From NCBI RefSeq assembly GCF_005233875.1, contig NZ_SZPZ01000008.1, positions 1 through 64,000 of the forward strand: DNA of 64,000 nucleotides, written 5' to 3'. The DNA comes from Kribbella jiaozuonensis. Its GTDB lineage: Bacteria; Actinomycetota; Actinomycetes; Propionibacteriales; Kribbellaceae. Below the pieces are notes generated by a model, which searched no databases, was not told the DNA's origin, and worked only from the letters and a program-made list of their open reading frames with translations. The position numbers and the translations under genes are program-made. Position 1 is the first letter of the stretch. Each line of letters begins with the position of its first letter. Positions 42,415 to 50,256 of the stretch are shown here, in pieces.

Positions 42415-43263
42415 ATGGAGCTCAGCGCAGAGGTCGACGGGTTCAGGCTGGCGTACGAACGGGAGGGTGAAGGGCCCGCGGTCGTGCTGCTGCACGGTTG
42501 GCCCGGGGACCACACGGACTACAGACGGCTCAGGCCGTTGCTGGTCGAGCGCGGTACCGAGGTCGTCGTACCGGATCTGCGCGGGTTCGGTGAGTCGGAC
42601 GCGACCGACACCGACCCGGCGCAGTACGCAGCCGCCGCGCAGGGGCGAAGCGTGCTGGCGCTGATCGAGGAGCTCGGGCTGGATCGGCCGGTGCTCGTTG
42701 GATACGACATCGGCAGCCGGATCGCCCAGGCGATCGCGCGTTCGCAGCCCGAGCTGATCGAGGGCCTGGTGATCGCGCCGCCGCTGCCGGGGATCGGGAA
42801 GCGGGTGTTCTCCGAGCACGCGCAGGCGGAGTTCTGGTACCAGTCGTTCCATCGGCTGCCGGTGATCGAGGAGCTGATCGACGGGAAGCCGGAGGCGGTC
42901 CGCTCGTACCTGAACCATTTCTGGACGCACTGGTCCGGGCCGGGGTTCGAGCCGGAGCTCGACCACCTGGTGGAGGCGTATTCGCAGCCGGGCGCGTTCA
43001 CGGCGTCGATCCAGTGGTACCGGGCGGGGGCTGGGGCGGTCGCGGTGTCTGCGGCTGAGACGGCGCCGCCGTTGTACGACCGGATCGCCGTACCGACGGT
43101 GGTGCTGTGGCCGGAGTTCGACCCGTTGTTCCCGCGGGCGTGGTCCGATCGGGTGGACGACTTCTTCAGCGACGTCCGGGTGCGGTACGTCGACGGTGTC
43201 GGCCACTACGCGCCGCTCGAATACCCGGAGGTCCTCGCGGAGGAGATTGTCGGACTAGGCTGA
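42415..43263 (+). CDS. Epoxide hydrolase-like alpha/beta hydrolase
   Basis: The 282-residue protein has the epoxide hydrolase layout: HGWPGDHTDYRRL (oxyanion, ~30), PDLRGFGESD, VGYDIGSRIAQA with Asp as nucleophile (~103), the helical cap, WPEFDPLFP (acid, ~233) and GVGHYAPLE (His, ~262). The Asp nucleophile separates it from serine hydrolases; haloacid dehalogenases also use it. It is 4 nt ahead of nuoB and divergent from the permease operon. Confidence 0.85.
   Translation: MELSAEVDGFRLAYEREGEGPAVVLLHGWPGDHTDYRRLRPLLVERGTEVVVPDLRGFGESDATDTDPAQYAAAAQGRSVLALIEELGLDRPVLVGYDIGSRIAQAIARSQPELIEGLVIAPPLPGIGKRVFSEHAQAEFWYQSFHRLPVIEELIDGKPEAVRSYLNHFWTHWSGPGFEPELDHLVEAYSQPGAFTASIQWYRAGAGAVAVSAAETAPPLYDRIAVPTVVLWPEFDPLFPRAWSDRVDDFFSDVRVRYVDGVGHYAPLEYPEVLAEEIVGLG
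43256..43261 (+). promoter_or_regulatory. Leaderless -10 box for the second nuoB
   Basis: TAGGCT ends 6 nt before the nuoB ATG, inside the last codons of the epoxide hydrolase gene. nuoB has no Shine-Dalgarno, so this is a plausible promoter. Confidence 0.4.
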
Positions 43264-43267
43264 GCGC

Positions 43268-43819
43268 ATGACCGAGCTGGGGATGCCGACGGTGCGACCG
43301 GCAGTCGGCGCGCTGGCGAGGCTCGCGCCGGAGCCGGTCCGGTACCTGCTGAACTGGGGGCGTAAGTACTCGCTCTGGGTGTTCAACTTCGGGCTGGCCT
43401 GCTGCGCGATCGAGTTCATCGCCGCGTCGATGGGCCGGCACGACTTCATCCGGCTCGGCGTGATCCCGTTCGCGCCCGGTCCGCGGCAGGCCGACCTGAT
43501 GGTGGTGTCGGGCACCGTCACGGACAAGATGGCGCCGGCGATCAAGCGGCTGTACGACCAGATGCCCGAACCGAAGTACGTGATCTCGTTCGGCTCCTGC
43601 TCGAACTCGGGCGGTCCGTACTGGGATTCGTACTGCGTGACCAAGGGCGTCGACCAGATCATCCCGGTCGACGTGTACGTGCCCGGCTGCCCGCCGCGGC
43701 CGGAGGCGTTGCTGCAGGGGATCCTCAAACTGCAGGAGAAGATCGCGGGCGAGGCGCTTGCCGATCGGTACGACGAGCCGTCCGCCGCCGCGCTGACCCG
43801 CGGATTGGTGCAGCCTTGA
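43268..43819 (+). CDS. nuoB: NADH-quinone oxidoreductase subunit B, second complex I
   Basis: The 183-residue protein carries all four ligands of the terminal cluster N2: ACCAIEF (~53), SFGSCSNSGGPYW (~118) and PGCPPRPEAL (~149). It is the iron-sulfur subunit next to the quinone site. The N-terminus before LLNWGRKYS is short and soluble. It overlaps the nuoC start by 4 nt. A second nuoD is not found in the window. Confidence 0.95.
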   Translation: MTELGMPTVRPAVGALARLAPEPVRYLLNWGRKYSLWVFNFGLACCAIEFIAASMGRHDFIRLGVIPFAPGPRQADLMVVSGTVTDKMAPAIKRLYDQMPEPKYVISFGSCSNSGGPYWDSYCVTKGVDQIIPVDVYVPGCPPRPEALLQGILKLQEKIAGEALADRYDEPSAAALTRGLVQP

Positions 43820-44622
43820 GCGCCGACGCACTGGAGGCGCTGACGAGTGCCGGCATCACAGCGACGTCGACGGACAGCTTCGGCCCGACGGCGATCGACG
43901 TACCGGCGGAGTCGTGGGTGGCGGCGCATGAGGTACTACGGGATGCCGTCGGGCTCACGTTCTTCGATTTCCTGAGCGCTTCGGATGAGCTCACGGACGG
44001 GTTCCGGGTGGTGTCGCATCTCGCGGACTTCTGGGGTGGGTCGCATGTCGACCACGTGCTGGTCCGGACGCTGGTGCCCCGGGACAAGGCGGTGCTGCCG
44101 ACGCTGTCCGAGGTGTACGCCGGGGCGAACTGGCATGAGCGCGAAACGTTCGAGATGTTCGGGATCAGCTTCGAGGGGCATCCGAACCTGATCACGCTGC
44201 TCCTGCCGGACGAGTTCGAGGGCCACCCGCTGCGCAAGGAGTTCGTGCTGGCGTCCCGGGTAGCCAAGCCCTGGCCCGGTGCGAAGGAGCCCGGCGAGTC
44301 CGACCACGCTCCCGTCGGCGCGCCGAGTCGCCGCCGCACCCTCCCACCCGGCGTCCCCGACGCGGAAACCTGGGGCCCCCGCCCACCAGGCTCCCCCGAC
44401 CCAGACCCACTGGCAGCAGCCCAAGCCGCCGCCACCCCCGCCCGCCCCCGCCGCGCGGGCGGGGCCGCAGGTGCAGGCGGAGGCGCAGGAGCCGAACGCC
44501 GCACCCGCCGCCAATCCGCACCACCACCCAACGCACCCGCCCCTGCACCTGCCGCGGACCCAGCCCCCGGCGAGGAGGCTGGTGGTCGGTCGGGGGATGA
44601 GTCGCCGGGCGAGTCGTCGTGA
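43816..44622 (+). CDS. nuoC: NADH-quinone oxidoreductase subunit C, second complex I, with long tail
   Basis: This is the 30-kDa-type subunit of the peripheral arm: HVLVRTLVPRD, YAGANWHERETFEMFGISFEGHP and LLPDEFEGHPLRKEF are the family core (residues ~75-150). The TTG start overlaps the nuoB stop (TTGA). The last ~110 residues are a proline-, alanine- and arginine-rich tail not found in the usual family. It stops in a GTGA overlap with the next gene. Protein folding or partner-binding by the tail is unknown. Confidence 0.92.
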   Translation: MSADALEALTSAGITATSTDSFGPTAIDVPAESWVAAHEVLRDAVGLTFFDFLSASDELTDGFRVVSHLADFWGGSHVDHVLVRTLVPRDKAVLPTLSEVYAGANWHERETFEMFGISFEGHPNLITLLLPDEFEGHPLRKEFVLASRVAKPWPGAKEPGESDHAPVGAPSRRRTLPPGVPDAETWGPRPPGSPDPDPLAAAQAAATPARPRRAGGAAGAGGGAGAERRTRRQSAPPPNAPAPAPAADPAPGEEAGGRSGDESPGESS

Positions 44623-45554
44623 TTCCTTCGGCTGAGTTGTTGGCTCGGTACACGCTCGAGCGGCAGCATCCGTTGACCCGCACGTGGGTTGACGACGACG
44701 CGCGCCGCCTGGCCATCCTCACCGAAGAGCATGCGGCGCTCGACATCCTGCTGGCCGAGGATCTGCAGGTCGCCACCTACCGCGCGAAGCGCCTCGCCCC
44801 CGGCAAGTCGCCCGAGCAGATGCTCAACCGTTGGGTTGCCGTAGGCAACGACCTCGAAGTGATGTTCAGCATCCGCTTCGAGAACATGAACCTCGCGAAA
44901 CCGTTCGTCGACGCCACCCCGATGAGCCGCTCACCCGAACCGCGCGACCTCCAAGCACTGGCCGCCGCAGCGCTCGAGTACTACGGCGTCCACAACCCGC
45001 TCTACCTTCGCCTCTGGAGCGCGGACGCCGGCGTCGACGGCACCGTCCCCGACCGCCGCTTCCTCGGCGCACCGATCAGCGAGCTGCAACCACACGACGT
45101 ACCGCCCGGCCTCGCCCTCCGCCCGGCGAAGAGCGTCGAACACTACGACGAGGCGCGCCGCGCGTACGAGGACGTCGACACCGCCCACCCGCACCACACC
45201 GAAGAAGCCGCCATCCAGGACCTGGATGATCTCCAGGAGTCCGCCGACGACGGTCTGCTCTTCGACATCACGGTGAACGACGACTGGGCCGGGTACGCCG
45301 CCGCCATCATCAAGCCCGACGACGCCCTCGGCCTCCCGGCGTACGTCGTCCGCGAACTGATCCTCGCCAAGAAATACCGCGGCCACAGCTACGGCCCCCA
45401 CCTGAGCACCCTCCTCGCCCAGGCCCTCCCCGACCCCACCCGCATCTTCATCGGCACCATCCACTCCGCCAACCAAGGCGCCCGCACCGCAGCCCTGACC
45501 GCCGGCCGCCACGACGTAGGCGGCTGGCTTCAACTCCCGCTACCTCAGGCCTGA
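44619..45554 (+). CDS. GNAT-like protein coupled to nuoC, function unknown
   Basis: The 311-residue protein is predicted soluble. The C-terminal portion (ILAKKYRGHSYGPHLSTLLAQ, then NQGARTAALTAGRHDVGGW) resembles the acetyl-CoA-binding motif of the GNAT fold. The N-terminal 180 residues show no known domain; an EMFS...LEVMFSIRFENM segment is notable. The GTG start overlaps the nuoC stop, so it is translated with the second complex I. It might be a maturation factor for this complex, but that is inference only. Confidence 0.55.
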   Translation: MIPSAELLARYTLERQHPLTRTWVDDDARRLAILTEEHAALDILLAEDLQVATYRAKRLAPGKSPEQMLNRWVAVGNDLEVMFSIRFENMNLAKPFVDATPMSRSPEPRDLQALAAAALEYYGVHNPLYLRLWSADAGVDGTVPDRRFLGAPISELQPHDVPPGLALRPAKSVEHYDEARRAYEDVDTAHPHHTEEAAIQDLDDLQESADDGLLFDITVNDDWAGYAAAIIKPDDALGLPAYVVRELILAKKYRGHSYGPHLSTLLAQALPDPTRIFIGTIHSANQGARTAALTAGRHDVGGWLQLPLPQA

Positions 45555-45970
45555 GCGAGTCGCTCTGTCGGCTGCCCGGTGAGGTCGGCGATGAGTTCGA
45601 AGTCCTTGTCCAGATGGAGAAGAACAAAGCCGGTCTGCTCTGCGGTTGCAGCGATCAGCAAGTCTGCCACCGAAGGCGCTCGGTGCTGCCCGGCGGATGC
45701 GAGCTGCGACTGTATGACGACGGCGCGACGCTCAATCGCGGGGGTAGCGTTCTCCAGTGGCATGGCGGCGATGGATGGCTGATGCAAGAACAATCGATGC
45801 TCGTCCGCGGACCGCGCCGAGAAACCGAGTTCGAGCAAGGTGACGGTGGTGATGTGTACCAGTCCCCGGTTGATGCGGTTGGCCCATTCCTCCCTGTCAG
45901 GAGTCGTGTTCAGCCGCACCACGGCCGACTTGTCGATCAGCCAGCGCCGGGAGTCGACGGACGGCGTCAT
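45545..45970 (-). CDS. vapC: PIN-domain ribonuclease toxin (VapC-like)
   Basis: The 141-residue protein is a PIN domain: LIDKSAVV (Asp ~13), TLLELGF (Glu ~47), SVADLLIAA (Asp ~100) and LHLDKDFELIA (Asp pair ~120), all four acidic residues of the metal site. VapC toxins cleave RNA such as initiator tRNA. It overlaps the antitoxin stop by 4 nt and runs into the convergent gene at 44619-45554 by 10 nt. Confidence 0.9.
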   Translation of the reverse strand: MTPSVDSRRWLIDKSAVVRLNTTPDREEWANRINRGLVHITTVTLLELGFSARSADEHRLFLHQPSIAAMPLENATPAIERRAVVIQSQLASAGQHRAPSVADLLIAATAEQTGFVLLHLDKDFELIADLTGQPTERLAQA

Positions 45971-46188
45971 GACCAGGCCTGCTCCATGACGTCAGGATCC
46001 TCGACGTCGCGGGTCAGTTCCGCCAACCGCTCCAGGTCGGCGACAGTCACGACCACCTGTGAGCGCGCAGCCTCCTGGCTGAGTTGCCGGCGCAGATACT
46101 CACTCCTGGACAGTCCTAGACCTGCTGCTCGGTTGTCGATCACGGCGAGTACGTCGTCGGGTACGTCGCGAATGAGGACATCAGTCAT
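45967..46188 (-). CDS. vapB: Antitoxin (VapB-like, ribbon-helix-helix)
   Basis: The 73-residue protein has an RHH-type DNA-binding N-terminus (VLIRDVPDDVLAVIDNRAAGLGLSRSEYLRRQL) and an acidic, flexible C-terminus that would wrap the toxin. GGGAGG lies 8 nt before the ATG. It partly ends in the toxin start (ATGA). The palindrome upstream is its likely operator. Confidence 0.88.
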   Translation of the reverse strand: MTDVLIRDVPDDVLAVIDNRAAGLGLSRSEYLRRQLSQEAARSQVVVTVADLERLAELTRDVEDPDVMEQAWS

Positions 46189-46207
46189 GGCGTCACCTCC
46201 CAATCGG

Positions 46208-46222
46208 TATCACATGATATCA
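46208..46222. promoter_or_regulatory. Palindromic operator of the VapBC operon
   Basis: TATCACATGATA (46208-46219) is palindromic in its arms (TATCA/TGATA), and TGATATCA (46215-46222) is a second, overlapping palindrome. They lie 20-34 nt before the antitoxin ATG, where RHH antitoxins usually bind. The NmrA-like gene ends at 46220. Confidence 0.55.
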
Positions 46223-47398
46223 GGACGGCGCGGGCGTGTTGTAGAAGACCTCCTCGCGGGTGATCTGGCCGGACTCAACTGTGCAGAGGGAGAGTTTGGT
46301 GGTTTGGGAACGGGCGCCGGTTTGGGTGTTGCGTTGGGTGAAGGTGAAGCGGATGGCGAAGTGGTTGTCGTGGAGGAGGGGGCCTAGCGTTTCGACGGCG
46401 AGGTATTCGACGTCTGCGTTGAGGCGGCGGATGTTTTCGAGGATTGCTGCGACGCCTTTGAGTTCGGTTGTGGATTCGAGTGGGGCGGTGCGGATGATGT
46501 CGGGGGCGAGGAAGGTCAGGGCTGTGTCGAGGCGGCCGGATGACAGTGCGTCGGCGTACCCGTGGGCGACCTCGGGGGTGGAGAGGATGCGGAATTCGTC
46601 GGCGTGTTCGTGGGCCCATTCGGTGAAGGTGAGGGCGGGGCGGCCGGTTAGTTCGGTGACGGTGGTGGTGACGGGTTCGGGGTTGTCGACGAGTGAGGCC
46701 CAGTAGCTGACCGCGCTCGCGGCCAGGGCCGGGTCGGCGCCTTGGTCGAGCATGGCCTGGCGGGCGGCGTCCTCGGTCAGGGGTACGACGTGCAGGTCCT
46801 TGCCGACTGCACGACCGATCGTCGCCACCTGCTCCGCCTGCGTCAGCGCCTCAGGGCCGGTGAGCTCGTAGATCTGGCCGACGTGGCCGGGGTTGACGAA
46901 GCTGAGTACGGCGACCGCCGCGATGTCGCGCTCGTGGATCATCGACCGCGACGCCTCCGGGTACGGAAGCCGGAGCGTGTCACCCGAACGGAAGTCCTCG
47001 GCCCACGACTGCGCGTTGACCGCGAACCCGCTCGGCCGCAGGAACGTCCACGCCTTGCCCGCATCGCGCAGCAGCCGCTCGACATCACCCCAGACCCCAC
47101 CCTCGGCGGCATTGAGCGAGGACAAATACACCACCCGCGAAGGCAACGCCGGGACGATCTCCCCGGCCCCGTCCGCGCTGAACGACGGCCACAGCAAGAA
47201 CGCGGCATCCACGTCGGCCGAGGCCCGGCGTACGGCGTCTGCGTCGGTGATATCGCCCTGGATCAACTCGACCTCGGGCGGGAAGCCGGCGAGCTCCGGC
47301 GTACGGACGAGGGCTCGGACGGTGACGCCGGCGGCGCGCAGTCCGTCGACAACGTGGCGGCCTACGCGGCCGGTGGCTCCGGTGACAAGGATTCTCAT
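46220..47398 (-). CDS. NmrA/SDR family NAD(P)-binding protein with SnoaL-like C-terminus
   Basis: The 392-residue protein fuses two domains. Residues 1-~270 are an atypical SDR of the NmrA type: ILVTGATGRVGRHVV at the N-terminus, AFLLWPSF, VYLSSLNAAEG, FLRPSGFAVNAQSW. Residues ~275-392 resemble a SnoaL-like (NTF2 fold) domain (HGYADALSSGRLDTALTFLAPDIIRTAP, VESGQITREEVFYNTP). It could be a redox sensor or a reductase. GGTGGGG precedes the ATG at 47398. A strong palindrome lies in the promoter region. Confidence 0.78.
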   Translation of the reverse strand: MRILVTGATGRVGRHVVDGLRAAGVTVRALVRTPELAGFPPEVELIQGDITDADAVRRASADVDAAFLLWPSFSADGAGEIVPALPSRVVYLSSLNAAEGGVWGDVERLLRDAGKAWTFLRPSGFAVNAQSWAEDFRSGDTLRLPYPEASRSMIHERDIAAVAVLSFVNPGHVGQIYELTGPEALTQAEQVATIGRAVGKDLHVVPLTEDAARQAMLDQGADPALAASAVSYWASLVDNPEPVTTTVTELTGRPALTFTEWAHEHADEFRILSTPEVAHGYADALSSGRLDTALTFLAPDIIRTAPLESTTELKGVAAILENIRRLNADVEYLAVETLGPLLHDNHFAIRFTFTQRNTQTGARSQTTKLSLCTVESGQITREEVFYNTPAPS

Positions 47399-47410
47399 GT
47401 GCCCCACCCT

Positions 47411-47436
47411 TTGACCTCAACGTTGGTTGAGGTCAA
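47411..47436. promoter_or_regulatory. Perfect inverted repeat between the NmrA-like gene and the second nuoH
   Basis: TTGACCTCAAC and GTTGAGGTCAA, both 11 bp, are perfect inverted copies with a 4-nt centre. The site lies 13 nt from the NmrA start and 25 nt from the nuoH start. The form (TTGACCTCAA-type) resembles MerR-family operators in actinobacteria, but no merR gene adjoins. It could regulate both divergent genes. Confidence 0.7.
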
Positions 47437-47447
47437 GCCGGAACCAC

Positions 47448-47453
47448 TAGGCT
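47448..47453 (+). promoter_or_regulatory. Leaderless -10 box for the second nuoH
   Basis: TAGGCT lies 7 nt before the nuoH ATG. TTGGTT (47423-47428), inside the palindrome, sits 19 nt upstream of it, the long spacer used by MerR-type promoters. Confidence 0.45.
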
Positions 47454-47460
47454 GACGGTC

Positions 47461-48408
47461 ATGCTGGAGTTCGTGGTGCGGGTGGTGGGCGTCCTGGTCG
47501 CCTTCCTGGTGGCGCCGTTGCTGGTCGGTCAGGCCGAGCACAAGGTGATGGCGCACATGCAGTCACGGCTCGGCCCGATGTACGCCGGTGGGTTCCACGG
47601 CTGGGCGCAGCTGGTCGCGGACGGGGTGAAGTTCGTCCAGAAGGAGAGCGTCGTCCCGGCGGCCGCGGACAAGCGGGTCTTCGAATGGGCCCCGATCGTC
47701 GCGATCCTGCCGTACCTCGCCGCGCTCGCCGCGATCCCGCTGGCGCCGGGCATCGTCGGCGCCGATCTCGACGCCGGCCTGTTCTTCGTACTCGCGGTGA
47801 TGAGCATCGGCGTCCTCGGCTCGCTGATGGCGGGCTGGGGCAGCGGCAACAAGTACAGCCTCCTCGGCGGACTCCGGGTCGCGGCGCAGCTGATGAGCTA
47901 CGAGCTGCCGTTCGTCCTGTCCGCGGCGAGTGTCGCCGTCGCGGCCGGTTCGCTGAGCCTGACCGAGATCGGGCACGCGTGGAACCCGTGGTGGCTGCTC
48001 TGGCAGCTGCCCGGCATGGTCGTGTTCTTCATCGCCGGTCTGGCCGAGCTGCAGCGGCCGCCGTTCGACATGCCGGTCGCGGACTCCGAGGTGATCTTCG
48101 GCCCGTACACGGAGTACACCGGCCTCCGCTTCGCGATGTTTCTGCTCGCGGAGTACGCCGGGATCGTCGTACTCGCGGGGCTCACAACGGTGCTGTTCCT
48201 CGGCGGCTGGAGTGGCCCCGGACCGGAATCGATCGGCTGGATCTGGACGCTGCTGAAGGTCGGTGTGGTCTCGGTCGTGGTGATCTGGGTGCGGGTGTCG
48301 TTCCCGCGCATGCGCGCCGACCAACTGCAGAAGCTCGCGTGGCAGGGCCTGGTGCCGGTGGCGCTGTTCCAGCTCGCGCTCACCGGCATCGGCGTCATCC
48401 TGTTCTGA
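47461..48408 (+). CDS. nuoH: NADH-quinone oxidoreductase subunit H, second complex I
   Basis: This 315-residue membrane subunit aligns with NuoH over its length (EHKVMAHMQSRLGPMYAG, QLMSYELPFVL, LFLGGW) and lacks the C-terminal extension of the first copy. The proton-entry loop AELQRPPFDMPVADSEV has lost one of the glutamates of the first copy's PEAEGE and changed another to Asp; TEYTGLRFAM and LLAEY are kept. It is 2.8 kb from nuoC and 7.8 kb from nuoI. Its end overlaps the convergent ABC permease by 14 nt. Confidence 0.94.
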   Translation: MLEFVVRVVGVLVAFLVAPLLVGQAEHKVMAHMQSRLGPMYAGGFHGWAQLVADGVKFVQKESVVPAAADKRVFEWAPIVAILPYLAALAAIPLAPGIVGADLDAGLFFVLAVMSIGVLGSLMAGWGSGNKYSLLGGLRVAAQLMSYELPFVLSAASVAVAAGSLSLTEIGHAWNPWWLLWQLPGMVVFFIAGLAELQRPPFDMPVADSEVIFGPYTEYTGLRFAMFLLAEYAGIVVLAGLTTVLFLGGWSGPGPESIGWIWTLLKVGVVSVVVIWVRVSFPRMRADQLQKLAWQGLVPVALFQLALTGIGVILF

Positions 48409-49594
48409 GTGCTTCCGTCGGGGAGAGTCGGGCGGCCCGGATAGCCGGGTAGAGACCGGCGAGCCCACCGATGACGAGCGTGGCGACGACTCCTCCGGCG
48501 AGTGCCCAGACCGGGATCACCGTCAGCCAGCTCTGGTACGACGCGTACGCCGCCGTGACTGCGGATCCGAGAACCGCGCCGCCGATTCCGCCGAGCGCGG
48601 AGAGCAGCAGCGACTCCGTGAGGAACTGCGTGCGGATCCGACCGCGGGTCGCGCCGAGCGACCGGCGGAGGCCGATCTCCGCACGGCGTTCGAGCACCGA
48701 GATCACCATGATGTTCGCGACACCGACGCCGCCGACCAGGAGTGCGACCGCGCCGAGTCCGAGCAGCAGACCGGTGAATGCCTGCCCGGCAGCCTGTTTC
48801 GCGGCGAGCGCGTCGGACGGCCGCGAGACCTCGACCTCGTTCGGCGCCTCCGGGTTGGCCGTTGCCCCGAGCACCGATCGGACCGCCGGCACCTGGGCGT
48901 CGTCCGATCGCATGTAGATCGTGGTCGGGTGTCCGTCGAACGACAGCTTGCTCGCCGCCGGCCAACCCATCAGGGCGGCGCTGTCCAGCTCGGGTGCGAG
49001 CGCGGCCGGTTCGAGGATGCCGAGGACGGTGAACCAGACATTGCCGATCAGGACCTGCGTGTCCTGCCCGGCCTTGGTGATGCCGAGCCGATCGGCGGCG
49101 CTCGCGCCGAGCACGGTCGCCGGGTACGAGCCGGTTGCCGCGTCGATCCACTTGCCGCTGCGGACCGTCGCGCCGATGGTGTCGAGCAGGTTGGTGCGGG
49201 CGGCGTACGCGATGATGCCGTTGGTCTCGACGTCCGGGATCTTGTTGGTCCGGTAGACGGACGTGTCGTCGACCTTGCCGACTGCGGACTCGGCGCGAAC
49301 CGGGGCGATCCGGCGGACCATGGCTTCGGCGGTCAACGGGAGTTGCGCCTGCTCGCCGGTCAATCGAGTGCCTGGGGCAACTGTCAACAGATTGGTGCCC
49401 AGCGCATCGAGTTGCCCATCGAGCTCCGCCCGCGAGGACGACGAGATCCCGACGACGGACACCATTGCGGCGATGCCGATCGCAATCCCCAAGGCCGACA
49501 GGAACGCGCGGGTCGGTCGGGTGCGTAGACCAACCGCGCCGACTCGCACCACATCTCTTAGCTTCAAGGATGCTGGTTTGAGTTCGCCTCTCAT
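48395..49594 (-). CDS. ABC transporter permease (MacB/FtsX-like)
   Basis: The 399-residue protein has the MacB topology: an N-terminal helix (ALGIAIGIAAMVSVVGIS), a large extracytoplasmic domain, and three C-terminal helices ending with FtsX-type motifs (LERRAEIGLRRSLGATRGRIRTQFL, PALRIGGLAGLYPAIRAARLSPTEALRTG). It would export a peptide or small molecule, with the ATPase in the preceding gene. The ATG overlaps the ATPase stop. It ends convergent with nuoH. Confidence 0.88.
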   Translation of the reverse strand: MRGELKPASLKLRDVVRVGAVGLRTRPTRAFLSALGIAIGIAAMVSVVGISSSSRAELDGQLDALGTNLLTVAPGTRLTGEQAQLPLTAEAMVRRIAPVRAESAVGKVDDTSVYRTNKIPDVETNGIIAYAARTNLLDTIGATVRSGKWIDAATGSYPATVLGASAADRLGITKAGQDTQVLIGNVWFTVLGILEPAALAPELDSAALMGWPAASKLSFDGHPTTIYMRSDDAQVPAVRSVLGATANPEAPNEVEVSRPSDALAAKQAAGQAFTGLLLGLGAVALLVGGVGVANIMVISVLERRAEIGLRRSLGATRGRIRTQFLTESLLLSALGGIGGAVLGSAVTAAYASYQSWLTVIPVWALAGGVVATLVIGGLAGLYPAIRAARLSPTEALRTG

Positions 49595-50256
49595 GATCGC
49601 ACCTCCTCGACGATGACGCCGTCCCGCATGCGGACCTGGCGGGGCAGCGAGGCTGCGATGTCCCGGTCGTGGGTGATGACGACGACAGTCGTGCCCGCGG
49701 CGTGCAGGTCCCGGAGCAACTGCATGACGCCGGCGCCCGACGCCGAGTCGAGTGCCCCGGTCGGCTCGTCGGCCAGCAGTACGGCGGGTTCGCCTGCGAC
49801 TGCCCGCGCCACCGCGACCCGCTGCCGCTCGCCACCCGACAGCTCCTGGGGCTCGTGCTCCAGCCGATGCCCCAACCCAACACGTTCGAGGGCCGCCGCC
49901 GCCCGCTTCCGCCGTACCGACAGACGCAGACCGGAGTACAGCAATCCGTCGGCCACGTTGTCCAAGGCGCGCACGCCCGCGGACAAATGGAACTGCTGGA
50001 ACACGAATCCGATCCGTGTCGCCCGCAACGCCGACAGCCCCGCGTCGGACAACCGCGCCACGTCATAAGAGTCGATCCGCACAGTCCCGGAGGTCGGCCG
50101 GTCGAGCGTGCCCAACACGTTGAGCATCGTCGACTTCCCGGAGCCCGACGGCCCGACGATCGCGACCAGCTCGCCGGCCTCGATCCGCAAGCTGACTCCG
50201 CCGAGCGCGTTGACGCCGCCCGGGTACACCTTGGTCACCTCGCTCAACTCGATCAC
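49591..50256 (-). CDS. ABC transporter ATP-binding protein (MacB/LolD-like)
   Basis: This 221-residue ATPase has Walker A GPSGSGKSTMLNVL (~38), Q-loop FVFQQFHLSAG (~88), the signature LSGGERQRVAVARA (~142) and Walker B AVLLADEPTGALDS (~162), followed by the H-loop VVVITHDRDI. GTG 50256 is chosen (VIELSEVTKVYPGGV); the open frame upstream is a shadow of the adaptor gene. GTGA overlap with the adaptor stop. Confidence 0.92.
   Translation of the reverse strand: MIELSEVTKVYPGGVNALGGVSLRIEAGELVAIVGPSGSGKSTMLNVLGTLDRPTSGTVRIDSYDVARLSDAGLSALRATRIGFVFQQFHLSAGVRALDNVADGLLYSGLRLSVRRKRAAAALERVGLGHRLEHEPQELSGGERQRVAVARAVAGEPAVLLADEPTGALDSASGAGVMQLLRDLHAAGTTVVVITHDRDIAASLPRQVRMRDGVIVEEVRS

Noticed and set aside
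43268..47461. A nuoD gene between nuoC and the second nuoH
   Set aside because: No frame in this stretch has NuoD motifs; the intervening genes are GNAT-like, VapBC and NmrA-like.
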